NCBI GenBank assembly: GCA_022615295.1
Contig: JAKEHF010000044.1
Span: 1 to 17,568, forward strand
DNA: 17,568 bases
DNA from: Actinomycetota bacterium
Lineage (GTDB): Bacteria > Actinomycetota > Acidimicrobiia > Spongiisociales > ZC4RG35
Direction of reading: 5' to 3'
A program made the translations under genes and the position numbers. Positions within the stretch are counted from its first letter, which is position 1, and each line of letters starts with the position of its first letter. The notes below the pieces were generated by a model. The model saw only the letters and a list, made by a program, of their open reading frames with translations, was not told the origin of the DNA and did no database searches. Below, piece by piece: positions 1 to 7,263 of this stretch.

Positions 1-88
1 AGGTATCCGGAGTTGATTGGCGAGACCCAGGATCCCCCGACGCTGGCGTCGTAGTAGAAGCGGGCGTCAGCGTTGAGGTAAGCGGGAT
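1..88 (-). other. Possible start-less coding remnant downstream of korB
   Basis: Only 88 bases lie between the left edge and the korB stop. One minus-strand frame is open to the edge, reads D-P-A-Y-L-N-A-D-A-R-F-Y-Y-D-A-S-V-G-G-S-W-V and has mostly G/C at third codon positions, as coding DNA here does. It has no ATG, GTG or TTG start after the korB stop, so it is either a remnant, a gene starting inside korB, or chance. A plus-strand frame ending in TAG at 90-92 is also open but has weaker G/C bias. I recognise no family. Confidence 0.2.
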
Positions 89-1123
89 CTAGTTGAAATG
101 GCCCTCGACACCTTCGGTGGTCACGGTCCAGGTGCCGGCGGAGCGGATCAGTTGGGCGAGGTCGCCTTCGCCCTTCTTGGACTTGGCCTCGGCGATCTGA
201 CGGTTCAGCTCGGCGTCGTAGGGGGGCCGGCTCACGTTGCGGAACACACCCAGCGGGGTCGGGCCATAGGGGCCGTGGGAGAGACGGGAAAGGGCGAAGG
301 CCACCGAGGGGTCGGGGCGGGTCTCGTCGTGGACCAGGATCGCCTTGGGGTCGACGGTGGAGGAGTCGACGACCGTGGCGTGACCGTCCCGCATCACCAC
401 CGCCTTGGCCCCCTCGTCGAAGACGATCGGCTTGCCGTGCTCCAGGTCGATGCGGTTGTGGACCCGCTCCTCCTTACCCGTCAGCTGGATGAACGCCTTG
501 TCGTTGAACACGTTGCAGTTCTGGTAGATCTCGATGAAGGCGGCGCCCTCGTGGGCATAGGCCTTCTCCAGGATCCCCTGGGTGTGGGGTCGGTCCATGT
601 CGAGGGTGCGGGCGACGAAGGTGGCCTCGGCCCCCAGTGCCAGCGACACCGGGTTGAAGGGGTAGTCGATCGACCCGTACGGCGTCGACTTGGTGGTCTT
701 GCCCACCTCGGACGTCGGCGAGTACTGGCCTTTGGTCAGCCCGTAGATCTGGTTGTTGAACAACAGGATCTTCATGTTGACGTTGCGGCGGAGGGCATGG
801 ATCAGGTGGTTGCCGCCGATGGAGAGACCGTCACCGTCACCGGTGACCACCCAGATGGAGAGGTCGGGTCGGGTGGAGGCGAGACCGGTGGCGATGGCCG
901 GGGCCCGACCGTGGATCGAGTGCATTCCATAGGTGTTCATGTAGTAGGGGAAGCGCGAGGCGCACCCGATGCCCGAGACGAATACGAACTCCTCCCGGGG
1001 ACGCCCCAGAGCGGCGAGGAACTGCTGCACCGAGGCGAGGATGGTGTAATCCCCGCACCCGGGGCACCAGCGGACCTCCTGATCGGTCTGAAAGTCGGCT
1101 CTCGAGTAGGACAGAGTGGTCAC
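89..1123 (-). CDS. korB: 2-oxoglutarate:ferredoxin oxidoreductase, beta subunit
   Basis: This is the thiamine-diphosphate-binding subunit of a cytoplasmic 2-oxoacid:ferredoxin oxidoreductase, which decarboxylates 2-oxoglutarate to succinyl-CoA and reduces ferredoxin. The 344-residue protein shows the Fe-S cysteines Cys20 and Cys23 (W-C-P-G-C-G-D-Y) and Cys54 (G-I-G-C), and the ThDP/Mg motif G-D-G-D-G-L-S-I-G-G-N-H near residues 95-106, ending with N-N-Q around 123-125. The GTG start at 1121-1123 overlaps the korA stop in a GTGA, so translation is probably coupled. The length and two-subunit arrangement match the actinobacterial KorAB type as in Mycobacterium tuberculosis. Substrate preference for 2-oxoglutarate over pyruvate is inferred from family resemblance. 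The stop is TAG at 89-91. Confidence 0.93.
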   Translation of the reverse strand: MTTLSYSRADFQTDQEVRWCPGCGDYTILASVQQFLAALGRPREEFVFVSGIGCASRFPYYMNTYGMHSIHGRAPAIATGLASTRPDLSIWVVTGDGDGLSIGGNHLIHALRRNVNMKILLFNNQIYGLTKGQYSPTSEVGKTTKSTPYGSIDYPFNPVSLALGAEATFVARTLDMDRPHTQGILEKAYAHEGAAFIEIYQNCNVFNDKAFIQLTGKEERVHNRIDLEHGKPIVFDEGAKAVVMRDGHATVVDSSTVDPKAILVHDETRPDPSVAFALSRLSHGPYGPTPLGVFRNVSRPPYDAELNRQIAEAKSKKGEGDLAQLIRSAGTWTVTTEGVEGHFN

Positions 1124-2991
1124 TTGATCATCTCCAGGATCTTGGCGGTTATCTCCGACACCTTGAACGGCTCACCGGCCACCTTGTTAAGACCGGTGGC
1201 GTCGACGAGGTACTCGGCCCTGATCACCTTGAGCAGTTGGCCGGTGTTCATCTCGGGGATGAGGACCCTGTCGAACGATCTGATCACGTCGCCCAGGTTC
1301 CGGGGGAGCGGGTTGAGATAGCGGAGGTGGGCTGTGGCCACCTTCTTGCCCTCGAGGCGGACCCGACGGGCCGCGGCCCGGTTGGCCCCAAAGGTGGAGC
1401 CCCATCCCAGCACCAGTATGTCGGCGTCCTCGTCACCCTGGACCTCGACCAGCGGTATGTCATTGGCGATGTTGGCCACCTTCCACGCCCGTGTGTCGGT
1501 CATCAGCTGATGGTTGGCCGGGTCGTAGGAGACGTTCCCCGAGATCGCCTCCTTCTCCAGACCACCGATCCGATGCTCGAGACCGGGGGTTCCCGGCACC
1601 GCCCAGGGTCGGGCGAAGGTGTGGATGTCCCTCATGTAGGGGAGGAACCTCCCATCGGGGCCGTTGGGATACTTGACGAACTCGACCTTGAAGTCGGGGA
1701 TTGAGTCCAGGTCGGGCAGCAGCCAGGGCTCCGACCCGTTGGCGACGTAGTTGTCGGAGAGCAGCAGCACCGGGGTCATGTAGGTCACGGCGATCCGAGC
1801 CGCCTCGATGGCCATGGCAAAGGCATCAGAAGGCGAGGCAGGTGCCAGTACCGGGAGCGGTGACTCGCCGTGACGCCCGTACAGGGCGAAGAGGAGGTCT
1901 GATTGCTCAGGCTTGGTGGGCAGACCGGTCGAGGGCCCGCCTCTCTGGACGTTGATGACGATCAGAGGCAGCTCCAGCATGAAGGCCAGCGAGATCCCCT
2001 CGCTCTTCAGAGCGATGCCCGGGCCCGACGACCCGGTCACCGCTAGGGCCCCGCCGAAAGCGGCGCCGATGGCGCTGCCCACCCCGGCGATCTCGTCCTC
2101 GGCCTGGAAGGTCCGTACCCCGAAGTTCTTGTATCGGGCCAGCTCGTGGAGGATGTCCGAAGCCGGGGTGATCGGGTAGGTGCCGTAGAAGAGTGGCAAA
2201 CCGGACTTCTGGGCGGCGGCTATCAGGCCCCAGGCGAGGGCGGTGTTGCCGGTGACGTTGGTGTAGGTCCCCGGTGTCAGGGCGGCCGGCTTCACCTCGA
2301 AGGTGACCCGTGTCGCCTCCATCGTCTCGCCGAGGTTGTATCCCGCCTTGAAGGCGGCGACGTTGGCCGCGGCCACCTCGGGGAGTCGGGCGAACTTCTG
2401 ATTCACCCAGTCGATGGTGGGCTCGGTCGGGCGGTGGAAGAGCCAGGCCATCAGCCCCAGGGCAAGGAAGTTCTTGGACCTGAGGACCTCTCGGCCGCTG
2501 ACTCCGGTGTCCTTGACGGCGAGCTTGGTCAGCTCGTCCATGGGGACCTTGATCACCCGGACTCCCTCGAGCGAGCCGTCCTCGAGGGGGTCTGTCTCAT
2601 ATCCCGCCTTGGCCAGGTTGCGCTCGTCGAAGGTGTCGGTGTTGACGATGAGGGTGCCGCCCGGTCTCAGGTCTTTGAGGTTCTTCTTGAGGGCGGCCGG
2701 GTTCATCGCCACCAGGCAGTCGGGGGCATCACCGGCGGTGAGGATGTCGAAATCAGCGATCTGCACCTGGAAGCTGGACACCCCGGGGAGGGTTCCCGCC
2801 GGTGCCCGTATCTCGGCCGGGAAGCTGGGCAGGGTGGCCAGGTCGTTGCCGAACAACGCCGAAGCGTCGGTGAACCGGCTCCCCGCCAATTGCATGCCGT
2901 CGCCGGAGTCCCCGGCGAATCTGATGACCAAACGGTCGAATGTCTCGGAACTGTTGGTAGAGGGCTCTTCCGTGGCGATCTTCTCAGCCAC
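1120..2991 (-). CDS. korA: 2-oxoglutarate:ferredoxin oxidoreductase, fused gamma-alpha subunit
   Basis: This is the large subunit of the KorAB complex. The 623-residue protein has an N-terminal gamma domain (about 20-210, starting R-F-A-G-D-S-G-D-G-M-Q-L-A-G and containing F-P-A-E-I-R-A-P) followed by the alpha pyrimidine-binding domain from about 240 (Y-P-I-T-P-A-S-D-I-L, then Q-A-E-D-E-I-A and Q-R-G-G-P-S-T-G-L-P-T). This gamma-alpha fusion is the usual actinobacterial form, and the length is normal. The GTG start at 2989-2991 is supported by a Shine-Dalgarno sequence (AAGGAAG) 9 nt upstream. korB follows with a 4-nt overlap, so the two form an operon. The complex would feed ferredoxin in place of, or beside, a NAD-linked oxoglutarate dehydrogenase. 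Confidence 0.94.
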   Translation of the reverse strand: MAEKIATEEPSTNSSETFDRLVIRFAGDSGDGMQLAGSRFTDASALFGNDLATLPSFPAEIRAPAGTLPGVSSFQVQIADFDILTAGDAPDCLVAMNPAALKKNLKDLRPGGTLIVNTDTFDERNLAKAGYETDPLEDGSLEGVRVIKVPMDELTKLAVKDTGVSGREVLRSKNFLALGLMAWLFHRPTEPTIDWVNQKFARLPEVAAANVAAFKAGYNLGETMEATRVTFEVKPAALTPGTYTNVTGNTALAWGLIAAAQKSGLPLFYGTYPITPASDILHELARYKNFGVRTFQAEDEIAGVGSAIGAAFGGALAVTGSSGPGIALKSEGISLAFMLELPLIVINVQRGGPSTGLPTKPEQSDLLFALYGRHGESPLPVLAPASPSDAFAMAIEAARIAVTYMTPVLLLSDNYVANGSEPWLLPDLDSIPDFKVEFVKYPNGPDGRFLPYMRDIHTFARPWAVPGTPGLEHRIGGLEKEAISGNVSYDPANHQLMTDTRAWKVANIANDIPLVEVQGDEDADILVLGWGSTFGANRAAARRVRLEGKKVATAHLRYLNPLPRNLGDVIRSFDRVLIPEMNTGQLLKVIRAEYLVDATGLNKVAGEPFKVSEITAKILEMIK

Positions 2992-3000
2992 CTTGTTTCA

Positions 3001-3007
3001 CTTCCTT
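3001..3007 (-). promoter_or_regulatory. korA ribosome binding site
   Basis: AAGGAAG on the minus strand sits 9 nt before the korA GTG. It decides this start over an out-of-frame GTG a few bases upstream. It contrasts with the many genes in the window that lack a Shine-Dalgarno sequence. Confidence 0.6.
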
Positions 3008-3041
3008 GTCATCACGGCCACATGGCCGCGCTCTGATGCGA

Positions 3042-4325
3042 TCAATGAATTGTATCCCCGGCGCGCCACTGAGATTTCGACTCCGCCGGCATGAAACTCG
3101 AAACTCCGGCGCCCACCAGGTGACGCGCGAACCCGAGGAGCAACGGCTCGGAACCCATCGGCCCGATGGCCTGAAGGGAGAGGGGCGGGGCCCCGGTCCC
3201 GGCGAGGGGCATGGCGATCGCCGGGTGGAGGGTGTGGTTGACCACTGCCGAGAAGTATGAGAGGACCGATCGGTAGTGACGGTCGCCGATCATCTCCTCG
3301 CCGATCACCTTGGAGCGCACTGGCACCGTTGGGGTGACGAGAAGATCTAGCCCGTCGAGGGCCTCCCCGATCAGCGACCGCATCCTCCTCTGCCAGTCCC
3401 GACCGGCCCGGATCTGGGTGTCGGTCGCCGCCTCCGCCTCGTCGAGACGCCGGGTGACGTCGTCGCCGTAGAGCTCGCCCCTGGAGCGGAACTCGCGATG
3501 CACCTCCCTCACCTCCTCGGCTATGGCCCAGATCAGCTCGGGTGAAGGGCCAAAGCCGGGTACTGCCACCGGCTCTACCTGATGACCGCGCTCTCTGAGC
3601 ATCGCCACGGTCCTCTCGAAGGTCCGGCGGACCTCATCCGCCATCGGGGCGTCGTCGACCCAGGGTTGGGGGACACCGATACGCAGACGTTCCACCACCG
3701 GCTCCGCCGTTCCGTCACCCGACATCACCCGGTAGGCGACGGCGAGATGCTCGACGTCGTCGGCCAGCGGACCCACGGTGTCTATGGAAGGGACGAGGGG
3801 AAATACCCCGTCGAGCGGGATCCGGCCATGGGTGACCTTGAGCCCGAAGACGCCGCACAGACCCGCCGGGACCCGCACCGAGCCACCGGTGTCGGTGCCG
3901 ACGGCGATCGGGGTGAGACCGGTGGCCACCGCCACCGCCGAGCCGCCGGAGGATCCGCCCGGTGAGGTGTCTGGGTCCCAGGGGTTGCGGATGACCCCCC
4001 AATGCGGGTTCTCCGAGGAGAATCCGAAGGCCCACTCGTGGAGACCGGCCCTGCCCATGATGACCGCTCCTTGTGTGACGAGACGCTGGACGCAAGGGGC
4101 AGTGGTCTCGGCCTGCTTCCGGTAGAACGCCGAGCCGCAGGTGGTGATCTGACCCTCCTGGTCGATCAGGTCTTTGATCGCCACCGGAATGTCACCGAGG
4201 GCACCACCGCGGACCGGCTCGGGGAGTTCGGCCGGGAGCGACGTGAACAGGTTGTAAGCCTCCTGCGCCTCGATAGCCCGGGTGAGCAGGTACTCCTGGT
4301 CAGGGCTCGTAGGTGATGCCTCCAC
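3042..4325 (-). CDS. Amidase signature family hydrolase
   Basis: This is an amidase-signature enzyme that hydrolyses a carboxamide; the substrate is not apparent. The Ser-cisSer-Lys triad is visible: Lys51 in I-P-V-A-I-K-D, cis-Ser125 in S-P-G-G-S-S-G-G-S-A, and nucleophile Ser149 in G-T-D-T-G-G-S-V-R. At 427 residues it is somewhat short for the family (commonly about 450-490). There is no signal peptide, so it is probably cytoplasmic. The assigned GTG start at 4323-4325 overlaps the end of the upstream DUF3048 gene by 26 nt and has no clear ribosome site, so a later start is possible. GatA of the tRNA amidotransferase belongs to the same superfamily, but no gatB or gatC is nearby, so I do not assign that role. 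Confidence 0.88.
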   Translation of the reverse strand: MEASPTSPDQEYLLTRAIEAQEAYNLFTSLPAELPEPVRGGALGDIPVAIKDLIDQEGQITTCGSAFYRKQAETTAPCVQRLVTQGAVIMGRAGLHEWAFGFSSENPHWGVIRNPWDPDTSPGGSSGGSAVAVATGLTPIAVGTDTGGSVRVPAGLCGVFGLKVTHGRIPLDGVFPLVPSIDTVGPLADDVEHLAVAYRVMSGDGTAEPVVERLRIGVPQPWVDDAPMADEVRRTFERTVAMLRERGHQVEPVAVPGFGPSPELIWAIAEEVREVHREFRSRGELYGDDVTRRLDEAEAATDTQIRAGRDWQRRMRSLIGEALDGLDLLVTPTVPVRSKVIGEEMIGDRHYRSVLSYFSAVVNHTLHPAIAMPLAGTGAPPLSLQAIGPMGSEPLLLGFARHLVGAGVSSFMPAESKSQWRAGDTIH

Positions 4326-5358
4326 TGGCGGGCACGAGCGACACCCAGATCTTTCCCGGGGGAACCATCAACCGTTGGCCGCCTGCGCGGGTGAGGGTGA
4401 ACCAGACAGTCTCGTCAGCACGCTCCCAGGACCCCTCGACCACCTTTCCTTCGGCGAAGACGTAGGCGAAACCGGAGCCCACTGTCTGCGAGCTGGGGAG
4501 ACCGCCGCCGCCCCATCCCGGCGGTGGCATTGCCGTGTACTGGTCGACGTAGAGAACCATGAGGATCGGGATGCCGATCCGTGTCTCGTTGCCTTCCTGG
4601 TCGACCGCTATCGACTCCTCGCCATAGGCGGTGCGGAGCCACATCCCGGTGCCGGGGTCCCAGTCCCAACGGGTCTGGTTCCCGCCAAAGCGCATGGTGA
4701 CGCTGGAGACCGGGGTGGCGTCGGCCGGCATCGGTCCGAACGTCCACAGCGATCCCGCCGGCGGTTCGTCGGGGTGGCCACGACTGTCAGCCACGTTACG
4801 CAGCTCGATGGTGTTGACGTAGAGGTTGTGGGGGGCGAAGCGACCCGAGATGCGGAAAGTCGCGGGCTGTCCCACCTCACCGATGAGATGGATGCCGTTC
4901 TGGACGGCCACCGCCGCCACCCACTCCTGTGAGCCCGACCTGGCGTATGTCGGCTGGTTGAGCGCCATCAACAGAGTGGTGTCGGTGGGCCTCGCCGACC
5001 GCATCGGGCCCAGATACTCCGCATCCGACTCCTGCCACAGCGTGAGATACCTGGTGACCCCTTCGACGAGCATCTCGATCACCATGTCCGCCTGGTCGAT
5101 CCCCGACTGGGGGTTGGCCCGGGGGTGGTTGTCGATCTTGACGGCGAGCAGTCTTCGGCCGAGGAGGGCAGGGTCGTCGACGGAGAGACCAGTCACCGGC
5201 GAGAGGGTGCTCGGGGCGGTGGTCGTAGTCGTCTGGAGGGTCGTGGTCGTCGTCGTGGTGGTCGTGGTGGCCACCGTCGTCGTGGTGGGGACCGCTGCGA
5301 CAGAACAAGCGGTGAGGAGAAGGCCGAGCGCGACCACCTTTGAGGGTGTGGTGGGCAT
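4300..5358 (-). CDS. DUF3048 family lipoprotein
   Basis: This is a predicted secreted lipoprotein of the DUF3048 (YerB-like) family, whose function is unknown. It starts with a signal peptide and lipobox (L-L-T-A-C, Cys18), followed by an unstructured threonine-rich linker (about residues 25-50, including ten consecutive Thr). The DUF3048 domain begins near residue 55 and contains the conserved V-K-I-D-N-H-P-R-A-N-P-Q-S-G and L-G-P-M-R-S-A-R-P segments. A separate C-terminal half follows after about residue 210. The ATG start at 5358 is preceded by TATAGT with 7 nt between them, which suggests a leaderless transcript. The amidase gene overlaps its 3' end and probably shares the transcript. 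Confidence 0.88.
   Translation of the reverse strand: MPTTPSKVVALGLLLTACSVAAVPTTTTVATTTTTTTTTTLQTTTTTAPSTLSPVTGLSVDDPALLGRRLLAVKIDNHPRANPQSGIDQADMVIEMLVEGVTRYLTLWQESDAEYLGPMRSARPTDTTLLMALNQPTYARSGSQEWVAAVAVQNGIHLIGEVGQPATFRISGRFAPHNLYVNTIELRNVADSRGHPDEPPAGSLWTFGPMPADATPVSSVTMRFGGNQTRWDWDPGTGMWLRTAYGEESIAVDQEGNETRIGIPILMVLYVDQYTAMPPPGWGGGGLPSSQTVGSGFAYVFAEGKVVEGSWERADETVWFTLTRAGGQRLMVPPGKIWVSLVPASGGITYEP
5210..5289. repeat. Low-complexity Thr-codon tract
   Basis: This tract of simple GTN/GGT-like triplets on the plus strand encodes the poly-threonine linker of the DUF3048 lipoprotein on the minus strand. It is a coding low-complexity region that could vary in length by slippage. A similar, shorter tract encodes the linker of the esterase lipoprotein near 16920-16965. 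Confidence 0.6.
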
Positions 5359-5365
5359 CGGGGCG

Positions 5366-5371
5366 ACTATA
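5366..5371 (-). promoter_or_regulatory. Putative -10 box, leaderless DUF3048 gene
   Basis: TATAGT (five of six matches to TATAAT) lies 7 nt before the ATG at 5358, so transcription would begin at or next to the start codon. No Shine-Dalgarno sequence is seen. I do not recognise a -35 element. Confidence 0.5.
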
Positions 5372-5394
5372 AGCCCGCCCCGCGCTTAAACCAG

Positions 5395-5805
5395 TCAGCC
5401 CGTCCCGCGGACGAGAACCCCGCCGGTGACCTCGAGATGGGGCAGGGCGGTCTCCGGCTGGTCGACCGAGATGGCCAGCTCGATGCCGTCGGCGTTCGAC
5501 TTGAGGACGTAGAGGGCCTCGATGTTGATGCCGGCGTCGGCGATGGAGCGGGTGAGACGGGCCAGCTCGCCTGGGCGATGGGGGAGCCGCGCGGTGAGCA
5601 CCGTGCGCTCCTCGTTGTGGAGCGCGGCCTCTTCGAGGACCCGGCGCGTGGTGGGGGCATCGTCCACGATGAGGCGGACTGTCCCCTCACCGTTGCGCCC
5701 GTAGGCGGTGAGAGCTTCGATGTTCACACCGAACGCCGCCAGGGCCTCGGTCAGGGCCGCCAGACGGCCCGGCCGGTTCTCCATCGAGACGACGAACTCT
5801 GTCAT
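5395..5805 (-). CDS. Tandem ACT-domain protein
   Basis: This small protein of 136 residues consists of two ACT domains, the ligand-binding fold that often senses amino acids. The first covers about 1-65 (V-S-M-E-N-R-P-G-R-L-A-A-L-T-E-A-L, then G-V-N-I-E-A-L) and the second about 70-130 (A-R-L-P-H-R-P-G-E-L-A-R-L-T, then G-I-N-I-E-A-L-Y-V). The repeated R-P-G-x-L and G-I/V-N-I-E-A-L segments show that the halves are homologous. No catalytic domain is attached, so it is probably a stand-alone regulatory protein; its ligand and partner cannot be read from the sequence. The ATG at 5803-5805 is preceded by TAGAGT with an 8-nt spacer, suggesting leaderless expression. The gene ends 36 bp before the DUF3048 start. 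Confidence 0.88.
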   Translation of the reverse strand: MTEFVVSMENRPGRLAALTEALAAFGVNIEALTAYGRNGEGTVRLIVDDAPTTRRVLEEAALHNEERTVLTARLPHRPGELARLTRSIADAGINIEALYVLKSNADGIELAISVDQPETALPHLEVTGGVLVRGTG

Positions 5806-5813
5806 CCCATCCG

Positions 5814-5819
5814 ACTCTA
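5814..5819 (-). promoter_or_regulatory. Putative -10 box, leaderless ACT gene
   Basis: TAGAGT fits TANNNT and ends 8 nt before the ATG at 5805. Its spacing matches the other apparent leaderless promoters in the window. Confidence 0.4.
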
Positions 5820-5827
5820 CGCACTCG

Positions 5828-6745
5828 TCACGTTTCGTGCTCGGGCTCGACCCTTCCCCGACGCGAGAGATAGGCGTGCCAGATGAGACGGGCCGCCGCG
5901 GCCCTCAGTGGTCGCCACGGCTCGGCCAGGATGGTGAGCTCATCGTCGTCAGGGACCTCGTCGAGACCGAGGGTCTCCGCCATCCCCACCTGTAGTGCCC
6001 GGTCTCCCAGAGGGAAGACGTCGGGGTGGCGGAGAGCCGAGAGCAGATAGACGTCGGCGGTCCAGTGCCCAACGCCCCTCAGGGCGAGCAGCGTTGCCCG
6101 GGCCTGGTCGTGACCTGAATCCATGAGCAGCTCGAGGTCGAGCTCTCCGGCGGCGACCAGCTCCGCAAGACCGAGGATGTATCCAGTCTTCTGTCTGGTG
6201 ACCCCGCATGCCCTGACCCCGCCCTCCCCGAGGGCGAGGATGGTCTCGGGAGTGACCCCGCCCGTGGCCTCCTCGAGACGTCGGAAGACCGCCGCCCCAG
6301 ACTCCAGTGACACCTGCTGCTCGAGGACGAGAAGGACCATGGTGGGAAAGCCGGGCGGCCTCGACCAGAACAGCGGCATCCCGTGGGTCTCGATGACCGT
6401 GGCCAACGCCGTCTCCTCGGACGCCAGCAGCGCACAGGCCTCGGTGAACGCCTGGTCGTCGAGCCGGTCGATCACGGTCCACATGCTGGCGAGGGAGACC
6501 GGTCCGAAACGCGAGGAGTCGACACCGTGGTCGTGATCCGAGACCGCCCAGGCGAGATCGTGGGACAAGGGCATCGGCGGGGCGGCCCGACGTTTCACCA
6601 GCCAGAAGTCGTCATGACCCGGGTGCGGGAAGACTACGAGCTGCCCCACTTCGGGTACACGGCTGTCGGTGGCGACGATCTCCTCACCGGGGGAAAGTGT
6701 GGGTCGCATCGAGTCCTCGGCCACACGGAACCTTCTCAGGGTCAT
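5828..6745 (-). CDS. SodX-like S26 protease fused to HhH-GPD DNA glycosylase
   Basis: This single uninterrupted frame of 305 residues joins two unrelated enzymes. Residues 1-94 resemble the nickel-type superoxide dismutase maturation protease (SodX, peptidase family S26): catalytic Ser12 in E-D-S-M-R-P-T-L, catalytic Lys51 in W-L-V-K-R-R, and a closing S-S-R-F-G-P-V plus V-I-D-R near 78-94. Residues from about 100 to 300 form an AlkA/Mag-type DNA-3-methyladenine glycosylase: E-Q-Q-V-S at 142-146, a helix-hairpin-helix L-R-G-V-G-H-W-T-A at 222-230, and the catalytic Asp248 in P-L-G-D-R-A-L. Both catalytic sets look intact. sodN, the expected protease substrate, starts 51 bp away on the other strand. 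Known SodX proteins are small single-domain enzymes. The fusion is seen directly; a shared oxidative-damage role is inference. A missed frameshift is unlikely but possible. Confidence 0.85.
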   Translation of the reverse strand: MTLRRFRVAEDSMRPTLSPGEEIVATDSRVPEVGQLVVFPHPGHDDFWLVKRRAAPPMPLSHDLAWAVSDHDHGVDSSRFGPVSLASMWTVIDRLDDQAFTEACALLASEETALATVIETHGMPLFWSRPPGFPTMVLLVLEQQVSLESGAAVFRRLEEATGGVTPETILALGEGGVRACGVTRQKTGYILGLAELVAAGELDLELLMDSGHDQARATLLALRGVGHWTADVYLLSALRHPDVFPLGDRALQVGMAETLGLDEVPDDDELTILAEPWRPLRAAAARLIWHAYLSRRGRVEPEHET

Positions 6746-6795
6746 TCCGACGGGGAGTATGGTCAGCGGGCAAGACGATCGAAGGAGACCATCCG
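6746..6795. promoter_or_regulatory. Divergent sodN / sodX-fusion control region
   Basis: These 50 bp separate the divergent starts at 6745 (minus) and 6796 (plus). TATGGT at 6758-6763 could be the sodN -10 box, giving a leader of roughly 25-30 nt, and the overlapping CATACT on the other strand could serve the fusion gene. The two candidate boxes occupy nearly the same bases, so a single regulator could act on both genes. No clear operator palindrome is visible. Both boxes match the consensus at only four of six positions. Confidence 0.35.
6782..6787 (+). promoter_or_regulatory. sodN ribosome binding site
   Basis: AAGGAG stands 8 nt before the ATG at 6796. It fixes this start over earlier in-frame alternatives, which would overlap the divergent protease gene. 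Confidence 0.75.
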
Positions 6796-7203
6796 ATGCG
6801 TCAGGTGACCATCGCCCATGCCCACTGCGACCTCTACTGCGGGGTGTACGACCCCGCCCAGGCCAAGATCGAGGCCATGTCGGTGCTCAAGATCGCCCAG
6901 AAGTACCACGAGTCGAGCGACGAGGTGTTCCGCACCCGTGCCCTGCAGCTCAAGGAGGAGAGGGCCGAGGACGTCAAGCACCACCTCATGGTGCTCTGGT
7001 CGGACTTCTTCACCGCCGACCACCGCAAGGAGTTCCCCAACCTGGACGACCTCTTCTGGCGGGCCATCCATCAGGCTGGTGACGCCAAGAAGTCGGTCGA
7101 CCCCGCCGAGGGCCAGAAGCTGATCGACCTCATCGACGAGATCTCCGACATCTTCTGGAAGACCGAGAAAGCTAAGGGGATGGGGGTCTACCCCCCCTCC
7201 TGA
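6796..7203 (+). CDS. sodN: Nickel superoxide dismutase precursor (NiSOD)
   Basis: This is a nickel-dependent superoxide dismutase, which disproportionates superoxide to peroxide and oxygen as a homohexamer. The precursor has 135 residues. The 9-residue propeptide (M-R-Q-V-T-I-A-H-A) must be cut to expose the mature N-terminal His, whose amine and side chain bind nickel together with Cys2 and Cys6. The hook here reads H-C-D-L-Y-C-G-V-Y-D-P-A-Q: His1, Cys2, Asp3, Cys6 and Tyr9 (mature numbering) are kept, but the usual Pro5 is Tyr. The rest is a normal helical NiSOD body (for example W-S-D-F-F-T, H-P/R-K-E-F, and W-K-T near the C terminus). The start is supported by AAGGAG. The putative maturation protease is encoded divergently beside it. 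A shared 3' repeat begins at the stop codon. Confidence 0.95.
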   Translation: MRQVTIAHAHCDLYCGVYDPAQAKIEAMSVLKIAQKYHESSDEVFRTRALQLKEERAEDVKHHLMVLWSDFFTADHRKEFPNLDDLFWRAIHQAGDAKKSVDPAEGQKLIDLIDEISDIFWKTEKAKGMGVYPPS

Positions 7204-7205
7204 CC

Positions 7206-7255
7206 CTTACCTCAGGTAATACGGCACCCCTACGGGTACCTAACTCGCACAAGAA
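7206..7255 (+). repeat. Post-stop repeat, copy 1 (after sodN)
   Basis: This 50-bp element starts 2 nt after the sodN TGA and matches the reverse complement of 9267-9316 at 44 of 50 positions, the first 25 bases being identical. Read in the sodN direction it has a palindrome TTACCTCAGGTAA, then a hairpin GGCACCC-CTAC-GGGTACC (one G-U pair in RNA), then TAAC. No T-run follows, so it is not a classical intrinsic terminator, although some actinobacterial terminators lack one. It lies between sodN and the convergent PGPGW gene. Confidence 0.7.
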
Positions 7256-7263
7256 AGGCGGGC

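Noticed and set aside
98..1321. 407-residue plus-strand frame, with similar ones at 2146-3036, 12338-13516 and 13789-14682
   Set aside because: All are antisense shadows of korB, korA and the two ALDH genes, caused by the G/C third-position bias.
3042..4325. GatA subunit of the Asp/Glu-tRNA amidotransferase
   Set aside because: The amidase signature is shared by many enzymes, the protein is short, and there is no gatB or gatC nearby.
7206..7255. Integron attC site (GTTAGGT/ACCTAAC fits the 7-nt core)
   Set aside because: Only one core-like heptamer is present, the opposite end does not supply the matching core, copy 2 loses it by substitution, and no integrase or cassette array is seen.
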